Counted from the stretch's first letter, positions 41,751 through 51,522 are shown. The stretch: DNA of 64,000 nt from CAVSMC01 sp963798655 (GCA_963798655.1 CAWCUH010000016.1:186001-250000); one strand, 5' to 3'. Translations and numbers: made by a program. Notes: generated by a model from the sequence alone, not told the origin.

Positions 41751-42494
41751 GTGATCGATATCGACAGCCTGCTGCGCCTGCCGCCGCGCGAGCCGCCGGC
41801 GCAGCTGCTGTTCGTTCACCTGCATGGCGTCGGCGCGCAACCGCTCGCGATGGTGCCGATCGCCGGGCGCTTCTCCGCGGCGTTCCCGCGCGCGGTGCAC
41901 CTGTTGCTCGAAGGCTTCGAGCCGTACGACCTCGGGGGCGAAGGCCGGCAGTGGTTCTCGGTGCGCGGGATCGACGAGGAGAATCGCCCGGCGCGCGTCG
42001 CCGCCGTGCTGCCGCGGCTCGCGGCGCTCGTCAATGCCGCGCAGCACCGCTACGGCATCGCGTCGGCATCGACGGCGCTGATCGGCTTCTCGCAGGGCGG
42101 CATCGTCGCACTCGAAGCCGCGCAACTCGAGCCGCCGCTCGCAGGCCGTGTCGCGGCGATCGGCGCGCGCTACGCGACGATGCCCGATCATGCGCCGGCG
42201 GCGACGGTGCTGCACCTCGCGAACGGCAAGGAGGACACCGTCGTGCCGGCGCGCTTCGCGGTGGAGGCTGCGACGACGCTCGTGTCGCTCGGCGGCGACG
42301 TCACCGCCGATATCGTTCCCGGCATCGGTCACGAGCCGCATCCCGAGCTCGTCGACCGCCTCATCGAGCACATGCAGACGTACCTGCCGCGGCGCGTGTG
42401 GGCGCAGGCGCTCGCCGAGGCGCCGGTGCACTCGACCCGGGTGTCGAGCAAGGAGCTCGGCTCGCCGCTGCCCGACAGCCGCACGCGCCACTGA
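41751..42494 (+). CDS. Alpha/beta-hydrolase esterase (YpfH-like)
   Basis: The 247-residue enzyme starts at GTG 41751, five bases after the dioxygenase stop. The catalytic Ser is in ALIGFSQGGIVAL near residue 113, the Asp in NGKEDTVVPA near 163 and the His in GIGHEPHPELVD near 195, the phospholipase/carboxylesterase triad. It likely hydrolyses short-chain esters in the cytoplasm. A C-terminal tail of ~35 polar residues extends past the usual fold. Confidence 0.82.
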   Translation: MIDIDSLLRLPPREPPAQLLFVHLHGVGAQPLAMVPIAGRFSAAFPRAVHLLLEGFEPYDLGGEGRQWFSVRGIDEENRPARVAAVLPRLAALVNAAQHRYGIASASTALIGFSQGGIVALEAAQLEPPLAGRVAAIGARYATMPDHAPAATVLHLANGKEDTVVPARFAVEAATTLVSLGGDVTADIVPGIGHEPHPELVDRLIEHMQTYLPRRVWAQALAEAPVHSTRVSSKELGSPLPDSRTRH

Positions 42495-42527
42495 CTCACG
42501 CAGCGAGCGCAGCGCTACAATCCGTGC

Positions 42528-44456
42528 ATGGGAATGTTCGGGCGCATTCTCGCGATCGCCGTCGGCATCATCGTGCTGCTGCTGATCGCGGTCGCGATTG
42601 CCGTCAGCGCGATCGACGTGAACTCGTTCGTCGGCCCGATCCAGGCACGGGTGAAGGACGAGACGGGCCGCGATCTCGCGATCCGCGGGCGCGTCGATCT
42701 CAAGCTCTCGCTCGAGCCGAAGCTCGTCGTGTCCGACGTGACGCTCGGCAACGCGGCGTGGGGCAAGGCGCCGGCGATGATCGCGGCAAAGCGCGTCGAG
42801 GCGCAGGTCGCGCTGCTGCCGCTGCTCAAGCGCCGGTTCGAGATCGTCCGCTTCACGCTGATCGAGCCGACGATCGCGCTGGAGACCGACGCACGGGGAC
42901 AGCGCAACTGGGACTTCCGCCGCTCCGACGCGACCGCTTCGTCCACCACCGCCACTGATGCCGGGGCGGCGGCGTTCGGCATCGGCAATCTCGATGTCGA
43001 GAACGGCGCGCTCACGTACCGCGACGGCGCGACCGGCAAGACGACGAGCGTCGAGATCGAGCGGCTCACGCTGAGCGCTCGAACGCCGCAATCGCCGGTG
43101 AACGCCGAGTTTCGCGGCCGCATCGACGACATCCCGCTCGCGATCACCGGCAATCTCGGGCCGCTCGACTCGCTCGCGCAGCGCAATTGGCCGTATCCGA
43201 TCGCTCTGCAGGGCGACGTGAACGGCCAGAAGACGTCGGTCAGCACCAAAGTGCAGCCGAAGGGCAACGCGATCGGGCTCGACGACCTCGACGTGACCGT
43301 CGGGCCCAATCGCGCGACCGGCCAGGTGCAGATCGCGACCGACGGGCCGCGCACGGCGATCACGTTTCGCATCGCGTCGCCGGCACTGTCGATCGCCGAG
43401 CTGCCGCTGCCGGTGCGCGCGACCGATGCGAAATCGAAGGCGAAGCCGAGGGCACCGCCGTCGCGCTGGGTGTTCGACGAAGAGCCGGTCAGCTTCGCGG
43501 CGCTTCGCGGCGTCGACGCCGACGGCGACGTCGCGATCGACAAGCTGCTGCTGCGCGACGGCAAGCATGTCGACAACGTACGCGCGAAGATCGTCGTGCG
43601 CGACGGCGTGCTCGACGTGCCATCGGCGTCGCTCGCTGCATTCGGCGGCACGCTTGCAGTCAAGGCGCACATCGATGCGACACACGACCCGGACAGCGCG
43701 CTCACGCTCGCCGTCGACGCCAAGGGGCTCGATCTCGGCGCTCTCGCTCTCGCTGCAGGCTCTGCGCGCGAGATCAAGGGCGGCAAGACGGACGCGACGA
43801 TCGATCTCGCGATGCACGGTGCGTCGCCGCGCCAGTGGGCGGCAAGCGCGAACGGCAACGTCGCGGCGACCATCGGCCCGGCGACCGTGGTGAACACGAA
43901 AGGCAAGGGCAGCGGCCTCGAGGAACTGAGCGCCGCGGTCAACCCGTTTCGCAATCTGCAGCCGTCGACCGAGCTCAAGTGCGCAGTGGTTCGCCTGCCG
44001 ATCCGCAACGGCGTCGCGCACGTCGACCGGTCGATCGCGCTCGAGACGCGGGAGCTCGGCATCGCCGCGAGCGGCACGCTGGATCTGCGCAACGAGACGC
44101 TCGATCTCGCGGTGAAGCCGCATGCGAAGCAGGGCATACCGATCGACCTCGTGCAGCTCGCTGACCTGGTGCGCGTCAGCGGCACGTTCAAGTCGCCGTC
44201 CGTTCATCTCGACAGCGCGGCGACCGTCGCAACCGTCGCCAAGATCGGTGCGGCGGTGGGAACGGCGGGCTGGTCCGCCGGCGCGCTCGCGCTGCTGAAG
44301 CCGTCGGGCGGCAACGCGAACACCTGTGATGTCGCCGCCGGTCGCGCACCGCGCGAAGGCCCGCCCGCGTCGGCGCAACAGGCGGCGAAGGGCAATGCGT
44401 CGGCGAACCCCAAGGACGAGCTGGCGAAGGCGCTCGGCAAGCTGTTCAAGCATTAG
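42528..44456 (+). CDS. AsmA-family envelope protein
   Basis: The 642-residue protein has an N-terminal membrane anchor (ILAIAVGIIVLLLIAVAIAVS). An AsmA domain follows with DLAIRGRVDLKLSLEPKLVVSDVTLGNA near residue 45 and a C-terminal AsmA region with VNTKGKGSGLEELSAAVNPF near 455. AsmA-like proteins are thought to bridge the periplasm and move or buffer phospholipids to the outer membrane. It is a single transcription-unit-like gene and ends close to the FNR-like site of the next operon. Confidence 0.88.
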   Translation: MGMFGRILAIAVGIIVLLLIAVAIAVSAIDVNSFVGPIQARVKDETGRDLAIRGRVDLKLSLEPKLVVSDVTLGNAAWGKAPAMIAAKRVEAQVALLPLLKRRFEIVRFTLIEPTIALETDARGQRNWDFRRSDATASSTTATDAGAAAFGIGNLDVENGALTYRDGATGKTTSVEIERLTLSARTPQSPVNAEFRGRIDDIPLAITGNLGPLDSLAQRNWPYPIALQGDVNGQKTSVSTKVQPKGNAIGLDDLDVTVGPNRATGQVQIATDGPRTAITFRIASPALSIAELPLPVRATDAKSKAKPRAPPSRWVFDEEPVSFAALRGVDADGDVAIDKLLLRDGKHVDNVRAKIVVRDGVLDVPSASLAAFGGTLAVKAHIDATHDPDSALTLAVDAKGLDLGALALAAGSAREIKGGKTDATIDLAMHGASPRQWAASANGNVAATIGPATVVNTKGKGSGLEELSAAVNPFRNLQPSTELKCAVVRLPIRNGVAHVDRSIALETRELGIAASGTLDLRNETLDLAVKPHAKQGIPIDLVQLADLVRVSGTFKSPSVHLDSAATVATVAKIGAAVGTAGWSAGALALLKPSGGNANTCDVAAGRAPREGPPASAQQAAKGNASANPKDELAKALGKLFKH

Positions 44457-44487
44457 CGGCACGGTGCGGCCGCCTGTCGCATACCCG

Positions 44488-44501
44488 TTGACGGCGATCA
44501 A
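44488..44501 (+). promoter_or_regulatory. FNR/CRP-family site before metal-efflux operon
   Basis: TTGACGGCGATCAA matches TTGAY-N4-ATCAA in every defined base. A TACGAT at 44523-44528 is 31 bp from its centre, the spacing of a class II FNR promoter, and would start transcription near 44535. That is only about three bases before ATG 44538, so the message would be almost leaderless. Confidence 0.5.
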
Positions 44502-44537
44502 GCATTGCCGCACCGCGGCGTGTACGATGATTCTCAA

Positions 44538-44939
44538 ATGAAAAGAACGCCTCGAGTCCGCTTCGCGGCTGTCGCCGCCTTCATGATCGTGTTCGCGCAG
44601 ATCGCGGTCGCGGCGCAACCGTGGCCGCTCTACGCGCCTGCGCAGCGCGCGCCGGCGCCGGTTTCCGCGCCCGACACGGGCGGGCACTGCCCCCATGCCG
44701 TCGATGGCGCACCGACGGCGCCCGTCGGCGCGCCGAGCGCCAACTTCTGCGAGGTGCGTTGCCAGGACGCCGCGCAGCCCGACGCGCTCGTCGTCGCCGT
44801 CGCGGCGCCGATCCCGCAGTCGTGGTTCCCGCTGCTCGTCGCCGTGCCCATGCTCGAGGGCGGACGGCTCGACGTTCGTCCCGATGCCCGGTGCGCGTCG
44901 CCGCCGGCGCGCCTGCTGTTCTCGCGTTTCCTGAACTGA
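44538..44939 (+). CDS. Small exported protein heading the efflux operon
   Basis: The 133-residue protein has a signal peptide (FAAVAAFMIVFAQIAVAAQ) and a mature part with GGHCPHAVDG, NFCEVRCQDAAQP and a C-terminal PPARLLFSRFLN. Scattered Cys and His could bind metal. Small proteins of this kind often precede CusCBA-type operons in Betaproteobacteria. I assign no fixed function. An upstream TTG (44505) in frame would lack a signal peptide at the N-terminus and is less likely. Confidence 0.6.
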   Translation: MKRTPRVRFAAVAAFMIVFAQIAVAAQPWPLYAPAQRAPAPVSAPDTGGHCPHAVDGAPTAPVGAPSANFCEVRCQDAAQPDALVVAVAAPIPQSWFPLLVAVPMLEGGRLDVRPDARCASPPARLLFSRFLN

Positions 44940-45015
44940 TCTCCGCGCTCGCCTGACCGCGGCCGCGCGTTCGCTCGCGCGCGCCGTGCCGTTCCATCGC
45001 GTTCACGGAGGTTCG

Positions 45016-46299
45016 ATGATGTTGCAATCATGCTTCGCGCGCACCGCGCGCCGCTCGTCGCTGCCGGCGATCGCGACGGCGCTGCTCGCCGCAGCGTCCA
45101 TCGCCCACGCCGCCGATCCGCCGCTCTCGCTCGCCGACGCCCAGCGCATCGCCGTCGCGCAATCGCCGCAGCTCGCGTCACGGCAGGCGATGGTGAGTGC
45201 TGCACACGAGATGAGCGTTCCCGCGCGCGAGCTTCCCGATCCGCAGTTGATCGCGGGCATCGAGAATGTGCCCATCAGCGGTGCGAACGCGTTGACGTTC
45301 AACCGCGACGGCATGACGATGGCGCGGGTCGGCTTGATGCAGCAGTTCCCTCGCGCCGAGAAGCGCGAGCTTCGCGGCCGGCGCGCCGAGCGCGAGGCCG
45401 CGAAGAACGCGGCGCAGGTCGAGGTGAGCGCCGCGATTATCCGGCGCGAAGTCGCCGCCGCGTGGATGGCGCGCCATTACGCCGAAGCAGTCGAGCGCGC
45501 GATCGTCGCGCAGATCGCGGAGACGGATCTCGCGATCGCTGCCGCGGACGCCGCGTATCGCGCCGGGCGCGGTTCGCAGGCCGAGCTGATCGCGATGCAG
45601 GCGATGAAGGTCGAGCTCGCGAACCGGAGAGCCGAGGCGTCGATGCAGCGCGAGCGCGCGCGCCTTGCGCTCGCACGCTACGTCGGCAACGAGGCCGACC
45701 GGCCCCTCGGCGAGGCACCCGCCATCGACACGCTCGCGGTCGACGGGTCGACGCTCGCCGATACGGGCCGGCAGCCGGAAGTACGTCTCGCGCGTGCAGA
45801 GGAGGAGGTCGCGGCCGCCGACGCCGGGATCTCGCGCGCCGCGAAAAAGCCGGACTGGAGCGCCGAGCTCACGTACGGCCTTCGCGGCATGGACAACGCC
45901 AGCATGGTGTCGCTGATGGTGCGCATCGACCTGCCGTGGTCCGCCGCGACGCGTCAGGACCGCGAATATGCCGCGAAATTGAAGGAGCAGGACGCAGCGC
46001 GCGCGATGCGCGAGGACACCGAGCGCATGCGCGCGGCCGAGGTGCAGCAGATGGTCGTCGAGTGGCGGACCGCGCTCGGCCAGGCCGTCCGCTTGCGTGC
46101 CGAGCTGCTGCCGCTCGCGCAGCAGCGCATCGATGCGTCGCTCGCCGCCTACCGCGCAAGCACCGGCCCCCTCGGCGCGGTGCTCGATGCACGCCGCGCC
46201 GATCTCGACGCGCGCATCGCGCTGATCAACATGGAGCTCGCCGCCGCCAGGGCGTGGGCGTGGCTGTCGAACGTCATCGTCGCCGAAGGACAATCATGA
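45016..46299 (+). CDS. cusC: TolC/CusC-family outer-membrane efflux protein
   Basis: The 427-residue protein starts at ATG 45016 or 45019 behind ACGGAGG. A signal peptide ends near ASIAHA. Two long helical repeats follow, rich in Ala/Arg/Glu, with RVGLMQQFPRAEKRELRGRRAE near residue 110 and SLMVRIDLPWSAATRQDREY near 305. That is the outer-membrane-factor fold of metal efflux systems. It overlaps the CusB gene by 4 bp, forming the outer exit duct of the pump. Confidence 0.87.
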   Translation: MMLQSCFARTARRSSLPAIATALLAAASIAHAADPPLSLADAQRIAVAQSPQLASRQAMVSAAHEMSVPARELPDPQLIAGIENVPISGANALTFNRDGMTMARVGLMQQFPRAEKRELRGRRAEREAAKNAAQVEVSAAIIRREVAAAWMARHYAEAVERAIVAQIAETDLAIAAADAAYRAGRGSQAELIAMQAMKVELANRRAEASMQRERARLALARYVGNEADRPLGEAPAIDTLAVDGSTLADTGRQPEVRLARAEEEVAAADAGISRAAKKPDWSAELTYGLRGMDNASMVSLMVRIDLPWSAATRQDREYAAKLKEQDAARAMREDTERMRAAEVQQMVVEWRTALGQAVRLRAELLPLAQQRIDASLAAYRASTGPLGAVLDARRADLDARIALINMELAAARAWAWLSNVIVAEGQS

Positions 46300-47873
46300 A
46301 CACGACAACGAAGATCATCGTCGCAGCGCTCGCGGTTGGAATCGTCGCCGCCGGCGGCGGATTCTTGCTCGGCCGCTCGCAACCCGGCGTCGCGGCGCAC
46401 GCGGGGTCGCCGTCGCCGAACGTCGTGGCCGACGCCAAGGCCGGCAAGACGCTCACCGATGAAACGGGCCGCCGCGTTCTGTATTGGCACGATCCGATGG
46501 TGCCCGGGCAGAAGTTCGACAAGCCGGGCAAGAGTCCCTTCATGGACATGGATCTCGTGCCCGTCTACGCCGGCGCGGACAACGACAGCGGCGCGGTGAG
46601 GATCAGCCCGCGGCTCGCCCAGAGCTTCGGTGTGCGCACGGTCGAAGCGAAGGAGGGCGCGCTCGCGAGGGGATTCACCGCCGTCGGCGCGATCGCGGTC
46701 GACGAACGCAGCATCGTCGCGGTGCAATCGCGCGTTCAGGGCTACATCGAGCGGCTGCACGTGCGCGCGACGTACGACGGCGTGCGTGCGGGGCAGCCGC
46801 TCGCCGACCTCTACGTGCCCGAATGGCTCGGTGCACAGGAAGAGTGGATCGCGCTCGCGCGAAGCGCACAGCCGGGCGTTGCGGCGCTCGCCGACGCGGC
46901 GAAGCAGCGGATGCGACTCCTCGGCATGCCGGACGCCGAGATCGCGCGGCTCGAGCGCGAAGGCAGGGTCTCGGCACGCGTGACGATTGTCGCGCCCGAA
47001 TCGGGCATCGTGTGGGAGATCGGCGCACGCGACGGCATGGCGGTGATGCCCGGCACGACGATCTATCGCCTCGCGGGCCTCGGCAGCGTGTGGGTGATCG
47101 CGGAGGTGCCGGAAGCACAGGCAGCTGCGCTCGTCGTCGGCGCGCCGGTCGAGGTGCGCGCGGCGGCGTACCCCGAGCGCGTGTTCAAGGGCAAGGTCGG
47201 AACGCTGCTTCCCGAAATCAACGCACAGACACGGACCGTGCGCGCGCGCATCGTCGTCGGCAATCCGGGCGCGGCGTTGAAGCCCGGCATGTTCGCGAAC
47301 GTCGCCTTCGGCGCGCCGGCGGCGGCGAAGAGCGTGCTCGTGCCGTCCGAGGCGGTGATCCGCACCGGCACGCGCAACGTCGTCATCGTCGCGAGCGGCG
47401 AGTCGAGCTTTGTGCCGGTCGACGTCGACGTCGGCGGCGAGAGCGGCGACGTCACCGAGATCCGCAAGGGCATCGAAGCGGGCACGCGAGTCGTCGCGTC
47501 GAGCCAGTTCCTGATCGACTCCGAGGCGAGCCTCAAAGGCGTGCTCGCGCGCATGAACGCCTCGGAAGCGGGCACTGGCGCGAGCAAGGCGAGCGACCCG
47601 CACGCCGGGCACGCGATGCCGATCGCGGGTCCCGCGGGGCACAAGGCGACCGGTGTCGTGCGCGACATCAGCAACGGTGAAGTTCTGATCAAGCACGAAG
47701 CGATCCCGAGCGCCAACATGGGCGCGATGACGATGGCGTACAAGGCGCCGAAGTCCGGCGTGCCAAAGGACGTGAAGCCGGGCACGAAGGTCGACTTCGA
47801 GTTCGCGACGACGCCGTCGGGCGACTTCGAGCTCATGTCGATCGTGCCGTCGAAAGGCAAGGACCGGTCATGA
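46296..47873 (+). CDS. cusB: CusB-type periplasmic adaptor with metal-binding ends
   Basis: The 525-residue adaptor has an N-terminal anchor, then a heavy-metal-binding segment YWHDPMVPGQKFDKPGKSPF with MDMDLVPVY near residues 63-92. The membrane-fusion core (VQSRVQGYIERLHVRATYDGV near 145) follows. The C-terminal ~75 residues form a CusF-like domain, with KHEAIPSANMGAMTMAYKAP. The Trp of CusF is replaced by Met there, while the His and the MTM pair remain. Such fusions present copper or silver directly to the pump. It overlaps both neighbours. Confidence 0.9.
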   Translation: MNTTTKIIVAALAVGIVAAGGGFLLGRSQPGVAAHAGSPSPNVVADAKAGKTLTDETGRRVLYWHDPMVPGQKFDKPGKSPFMDMDLVPVYAGADNDSGAVRISPRLAQSFGVRTVEAKEGALARGFTAVGAIAVDERSIVAVQSRVQGYIERLHVRATYDGVRAGQPLADLYVPEWLGAQEEWIALARSAQPGVAALADAAKQRMRLLGMPDAEIARLEREGRVSARVTIVAPESGIVWEIGARDGMAVMPGTTIYRLAGLGSVWVIAEVPEAQAAALVVGAPVEVRAAAYPERVFKGKVGTLLPEINAQTRTVRARIVVGNPGAALKPGMFANVAFGAPAAAKSVLVPSEAVIRTGTRNVVIVASGESSFVPVDVDVGGESGDVTEIRKGIEAGTRVVASSQFLIDSEASLKGVLARMNASEAGTGASKASDPHAGHAMPIAGPAGHKATGVVRDISNGEVLIKHEAIPSANMGAMTMAYKAPKSGVPKDVKPGTKVDFEFATTPSGDFELMSIVPSKGKDRS

Positions 47874-50800
47874 TCGCGCGGATCATCCGCTGGTCGGTCG
47901 GCAACCGCTTTCTGGTGCTGCTCGCGGCGGCGTTCATCGCCGTCGCCGGCGTCTGGTCGGTGCGGCAGACGCCGCTCGACGCGATCCCCGATCTTTCCGA
48001 CACGCAGGTCATCATCCGCACGACGTATCCGGGCCAGGCGCCGCAGATCGTCGAGGACCAGGTCACGTACCCGCTGACCACGACGATGCTGTCGGTGCCG
48101 GGTGCGAAGGTCGTGCGCGGCTACTCGTTCTTCGGCGATTCGTTCGTCTACATCCTGTTCGAGGACGGCACCGACATCTATTTCGCGCGCTCGCGGGTGC
48201 TCGAGTACCTCAACCAGGTGCAGGGACGCCTGCCGCCCGGCGCGAAGACCGCGATCGGCCCCGATGCGACGGGCGTCGGCTGGATCTACGAATACGCGCT
48301 CGTCGACAAGTCCGGCACGCACGATCTCGCGCAATTGCGCGCGCTGCAGGACTGGTTCCTCAAGTACGAGCTGAAGACGGTGCAAGACGTCGCCGAGGTC
48401 GCGACCGTGGGCGGCATGGTCAAGCAGTACCAGATCGTGCTCGATCCGGCGCGATTGAAGGCGTACAACCTGCCGGTGATGAAGGTGATCGCCGCGGTGC
48501 GCGATGCGAACCGCGAGTTCGGCGGCTCGGTGCTCGAGCTCGCCGAGGCCGAGTATATGGTGCGCGTCAAAGGCTACCTGCGCTCGCTCGACGACTTCCG
48601 AAGCATTCCGGTGAAGACCGGTGATGGTGGCACGCCGGTGCTGCTGTCCGACGTCGCGCGCATCCAGCTCGGACCCGAGATGCGCCGCGGCATTGCCGAG
48701 CTCGACGGCGAAGGCGAGGTCGTCGGCGGCGTCGTCGTGCTGCGCTCGGGCAAGAACGCGTGGCAGACGATCCAGGCGGTGAAGGCGAAGCTCGCGCAGC
48801 TTGCGCCCGGTTTGCCCGAAGGCGTGCAGATCGTCGAGACGTACGACCGCTCGTCGCTGATCGAGCGCGCGGTGTCGAACCTGACCGACAAGCTGGTCGA
48901 GGAATTCGCCGTCGTCGCGATCGTCTGCCTCGCGTTCTTGCTGCACTTGCGCTCGGCTCTCGTTGCCGTCGTTTCGCTGCCGCTCGGCGTGCTCGCGGCG
49001 TTCATCGTCATGCGCGCCCAGGGCGTGAACGCCGACATCATGTCGCTCGGCGGCATCGCGATCGCGATCGGCGCGATGGTCGATGCGGCGATCGTCATGA
49101 TCGAAAACGCGCACAAGAAGCTCGAGGCGTGGCGGCTCGCGCATGGCGGCGCCGAGCCTTCGTCCGAGGAGCGATGGAAGCTGATCGTCGATGCGTCGGT
49201 CGAAGTGGGACCGGCGCTTTTCTTCAGTCTTCTCGTCATCACGCTGTCGTTCGTGCCGGTGTTCGCGCTCGAGGCGCAGGCGGGCCGGATGTTCAAGCCG
49301 CTCGCCTATACGAAGACTTACGCGATGGCCGCCGCGGCCGCGCTTGCGATCACGCTCGTTCCGGTGCTGATGGGCTACTTCATCCGCGGCCGCATTCCCG
49401 GCGAGCACTCGAATCGGATCATCCGCTGGCTCATCGCCGGGTATCGACCGCAATTGCGGTGGGCATTGCGCCGGCCGAAGGCGACGCTCGCGATCGCGGC
49501 GGTGGTGCTTGCCGCAACCGCGTATCCGGCGATGAAGCTCGGTGGCGAGTTCATGCCGCCGCTCGACGAAGGCGACTTGCTCTACATGCCGACGGCGCTT
49601 CCCGGATTGTCGGCTGGCAAGGCCGCCGAGCTGTTGCAGCAGACCGACCGCATGATTCGCCAGGTTCCCGAAGTGAAGCGCGTGTTCGGCAAGATCGGAC
49701 GTGCCGAGACGGCGACCGATCCGGCGCCGCTGGAGATGATCGAGACGACGATCCAGTTCAGGCCGAAGAGCGAATGGCGTCCCGGCATGACGATGGACAA
49801 GCTCGTCGACGAGCTCGATCGCACGGTGCGCGTGCCGGGCCTGTCGAACATCTGGGTACCGCCGATCCGAAACCGCATCGACATGCTCGCGACCGGCATC
49901 AAGAGCCCGATCGGCGTCAAGGTCGCCGGCACCGATCTCGCCGAGGTCAATCGACTGACGCGGGCGGTCGAAGCGGCGGCGAAAGGCGTGCCGGGCGTCA
50001 CCTCCGCGCTCGCCGAGCGCCTCGAGGGCGGCCGCTACATCGACGTGACGATCGATCGCGCAGCGGCGGCGCGCTTCGGCTTGAACATCGTCGAGATCCA
50101 GGACGTGATCGCGGCCGCCGTCGGCGGCGAGAACATCGGCGAGACGGTCGAGGGGCTCGCGCGCTTCCCGATCAGCGTCCGCTATCCGCGCGGCCTGCGC
50201 GACTCGGTCGACGGCGTCCGGATGCTGCCGATCGTCACCGAGAGGGGCGCGCAGATTCCGCTTGCCGCAATAGCGAACGTGCGCATCGTCGACGGTCCGC
50301 CGATGCTGCGAAGCGAAAACGCGCGGTTGTCGGGATGGGTCTACGTCGACGCGCGCGGCCGCGATCTCGTGTCGGTCGTGCACGATCTGCAGGCCGCCGT
50401 CGCGCGCGATGTCGACCTCACGCCCGGCTATTCGATCTCGTGGTCCGGGCAGTTCGAGTATCTCGAGCGCGCGAAGGCGCGCCTCGCGTATGTCGTCCCG
50501 ATGACGCTCGTCGTGATCTTCGTGCTGCTCTATCTCGCGTTCCGCCGCGTCGACGAGGCGCTCACCATCATGCTCGCGGTGCCGTTCGCGCTCGTGGGAG
50601 GCTACTGGCTGATGTGGCTGCTCGGCTATTCGACATCGGTCGCGACCGCGATCGGATTCATCGCGCTCGCCGGCGTCGCGGCCGAATTCGGCGTCGTCAT
50701 GCTGATCTACCTGCGCAACGCATGGGAAGCCCGGCTTGCCGAGGGCGTGCCGGCGACCGAAGCGGCGCTGCTCGACGCGATCGAGGAGGGTGCCGTGCTG

Positions 50801-51055
50801 CGCGTGCGGCCGAAGGCGATGACCGTTGCGGTGATCATGGCGGGACTGCTGCCGATCATGCTGAGCCACGGCACCGGCTCCGAGGTGATGCAGCGGATCG
50901 CGGCACCGATGGTCGGTGGCATGGTGACGGCGCCGCTGCTGTCGATGCTGGTGATTCCCGCGGCGTACCTGCTGCTGCGGCGCAGGGGTCTCGCGCGCGC
51001 GGCCGCCGGGCGCGCGGATCTGCAATCGGCGGCACTGGCGCCGACGCCGGCGTGA
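47870..51055 (+). CDS. cusA: CusA/CzcA-family heavy-metal RND pump
   Basis: The 1061-residue inner-membrane pump has the RND layout of 12 helices and two periplasmic loops. VDAIPDLSDTQVIIRTTYPGQ-type sequence occurs at the start. IAIGAMVDAAIVMIENAHKKL near residue 400 carries the proton-relay acid. GEFMPPLDEGDLLYMPTALPG near 560 and GVAAEFGVVMLIYLRNAWE near 940 complete the signatures. These match the CusA monovalent-metal class more than CzcA. Its start overlaps cusB. Confidence 0.93.
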   Translation: MIARIIRWSVGNRFLVLLAAAFIAVAGVWSVRQTPLDAIPDLSDTQVIIRTTYPGQAPQIVEDQVTYPLTTTMLSVPGAKVVRGYSFFGDSFVYILFEDGTDIYFARSRVLEYLNQVQGRLPPGAKTAIGPDATGVGWIYEYALVDKSGTHDLAQLRALQDWFLKYELKTVQDVAEVATVGGMVKQYQIVLDPARLKAYNLPVMKVIAAVRDANREFGGSVLELAEAEYMVRVKGYLRSLDDFRSIPVKTGDGGTPVLLSDVARIQLGPEMRRGIAELDGEGEVVGGVVVLRSGKNAWQTIQAVKAKLAQLAPGLPEGVQIVETYDRSSLIERAVSNLTDKLVEEFAVVAIVCLAFLLHLRSALVAVVSLPLGVLAAFIVMRAQGVNADIMSLGGIAIAIGAMVDAAIVMIENAHKKLEAWRLAHGGAEPSSEERWKLIVDASVEVGPALFFSLLVITLSFVPVFALEAQAGRMFKPLAYTKTYAMAAAAALAITLVPVLMGYFIRGRIPGEHSNRIIRWLIAGYRPQLRWALRRPKATLAIAAVVLAATAYPAMKLGGEFMPPLDEGDLLYMPTALPGLSAGKAAELLQQTDRMIRQVPEVKRVFGKIGRAETATDPAPLEMIETTIQFRPKSEWRPGMTMDKLVDELDRTVRVPGLSNIWVPPIRNRIDMLATGIKSPIGVKVAGTDLAEVNRLTRAVEAAAKGVPGVTSALAERLEGGRYIDVTIDRAAAARFGLNIVEIQDVIAAAVGGENIGETVEGLARFPISVRYPRGLRDSVDGVRMLPIVTERGAQIPLAAIANVRIVDGPPMLRSENARLSGWVYVDARGRDLVSVVHDLQAAVARDVDLTPGYSISWSGQFEYLERAKARLAYVVPMTLVVIFVLLYLAFRRVDEALTIMLAVPFALVGGYWLMWLLGYSTSVATAIGFIALAGVAAEFGVVMLIYLRNAWEARLAEGVPATEAALLDAIEEGAVLRVRPKAMTVAVIMAGLLPIMLSHGTGSEVMQRIAAPMVGGMVTAPLLSMLVIPAAYLLLRRRGLARAAAGRADLQSAALAPTPA

Positions 51056-51110
51056 GCCGGACGACGTTGCCGCTGCGCGCAGTTGGCGTATGCTTCATGC
51101 GCCCCCGCGC

Positions 51111-51509
51111 ATGAGCACGCCGTCCACATCGCCGGGCGAGCTCGCTTCGCTGCTCGCCGACATCGACGCCGCTGCGTCGTCGCTCGACGTCGGCCGGCTG
51201 ACGGCCTTCCTGTACGACAGCGCGGGCTTCGCGTGGACGTTCAACGGTCGCATGCTGACGAGCGCCGCCGAGGTTCGCGACGCGCACGAGCGGGCCTGGC
51301 GCGATATCGCGAGCGCGAGCTTCAGGACGGGCGAGCCCCGCGTCGCGATGATCGGCGCCGACCGCGCCGTGCTCAGCGCATGCGGACACTCCGAGCGCAC
51401 GTTCCGCGACGGCCGCGCGATGAGCCGCGACTATGCGATCACGCTGTATGTCGTGCGCATGGCGGCGGGCTGGCGCATCGTCCAGGCGCACGAATCGACG
51501 CCGCCGTGA
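51111..51509 (+). CDS. NTF2-like / DUF4440-type protein
   Basis: The 132-residue protein (MSTPSTSPGE) has the NTF2-like cone fold layout: a helical start, FAWTFNGRMLTSAAEVRDAH near residue 43, and a final strand RMAAGWRIVQAHEST. The role of such proteins is not predictable. An ATG seven codons upstream is in frame. It precedes pobA by 13 bp and may be co-transcribed. Confidence 0.65.
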   Translation: MSTPSTSPGELASLLADIDAAASSLDVGRLTAFLYDSAGFAWTFNGRMLTSAAEVRDAHERAWRDIASASFRTGEPRVAMIGADRAVLSACGHSERTFRDGRAMSRDYAITLYVVRMAAGWRIVQAHESTPP

Positions 51510-51522
51510 GCCCCCGCTGACG

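Noticed and set aside
41295..44696. Long minus-strand open frame opposite the esterase and AsmA genes
   Set aside because: It is an Arg-rich antisense shadow without a recognisable domain or ribosome binding site; the plus-strand genes are well supported.
47063..51025. Very long minus-strand open frame (1320 codons) opposite cusA and cusB
   Set aside because: It is the antisense mirror of two clear RND-pump genes. Its product is Arg/His/Asp-rich with no domains, as expected in GC-rich DNA where the complementary frame lacks stops.
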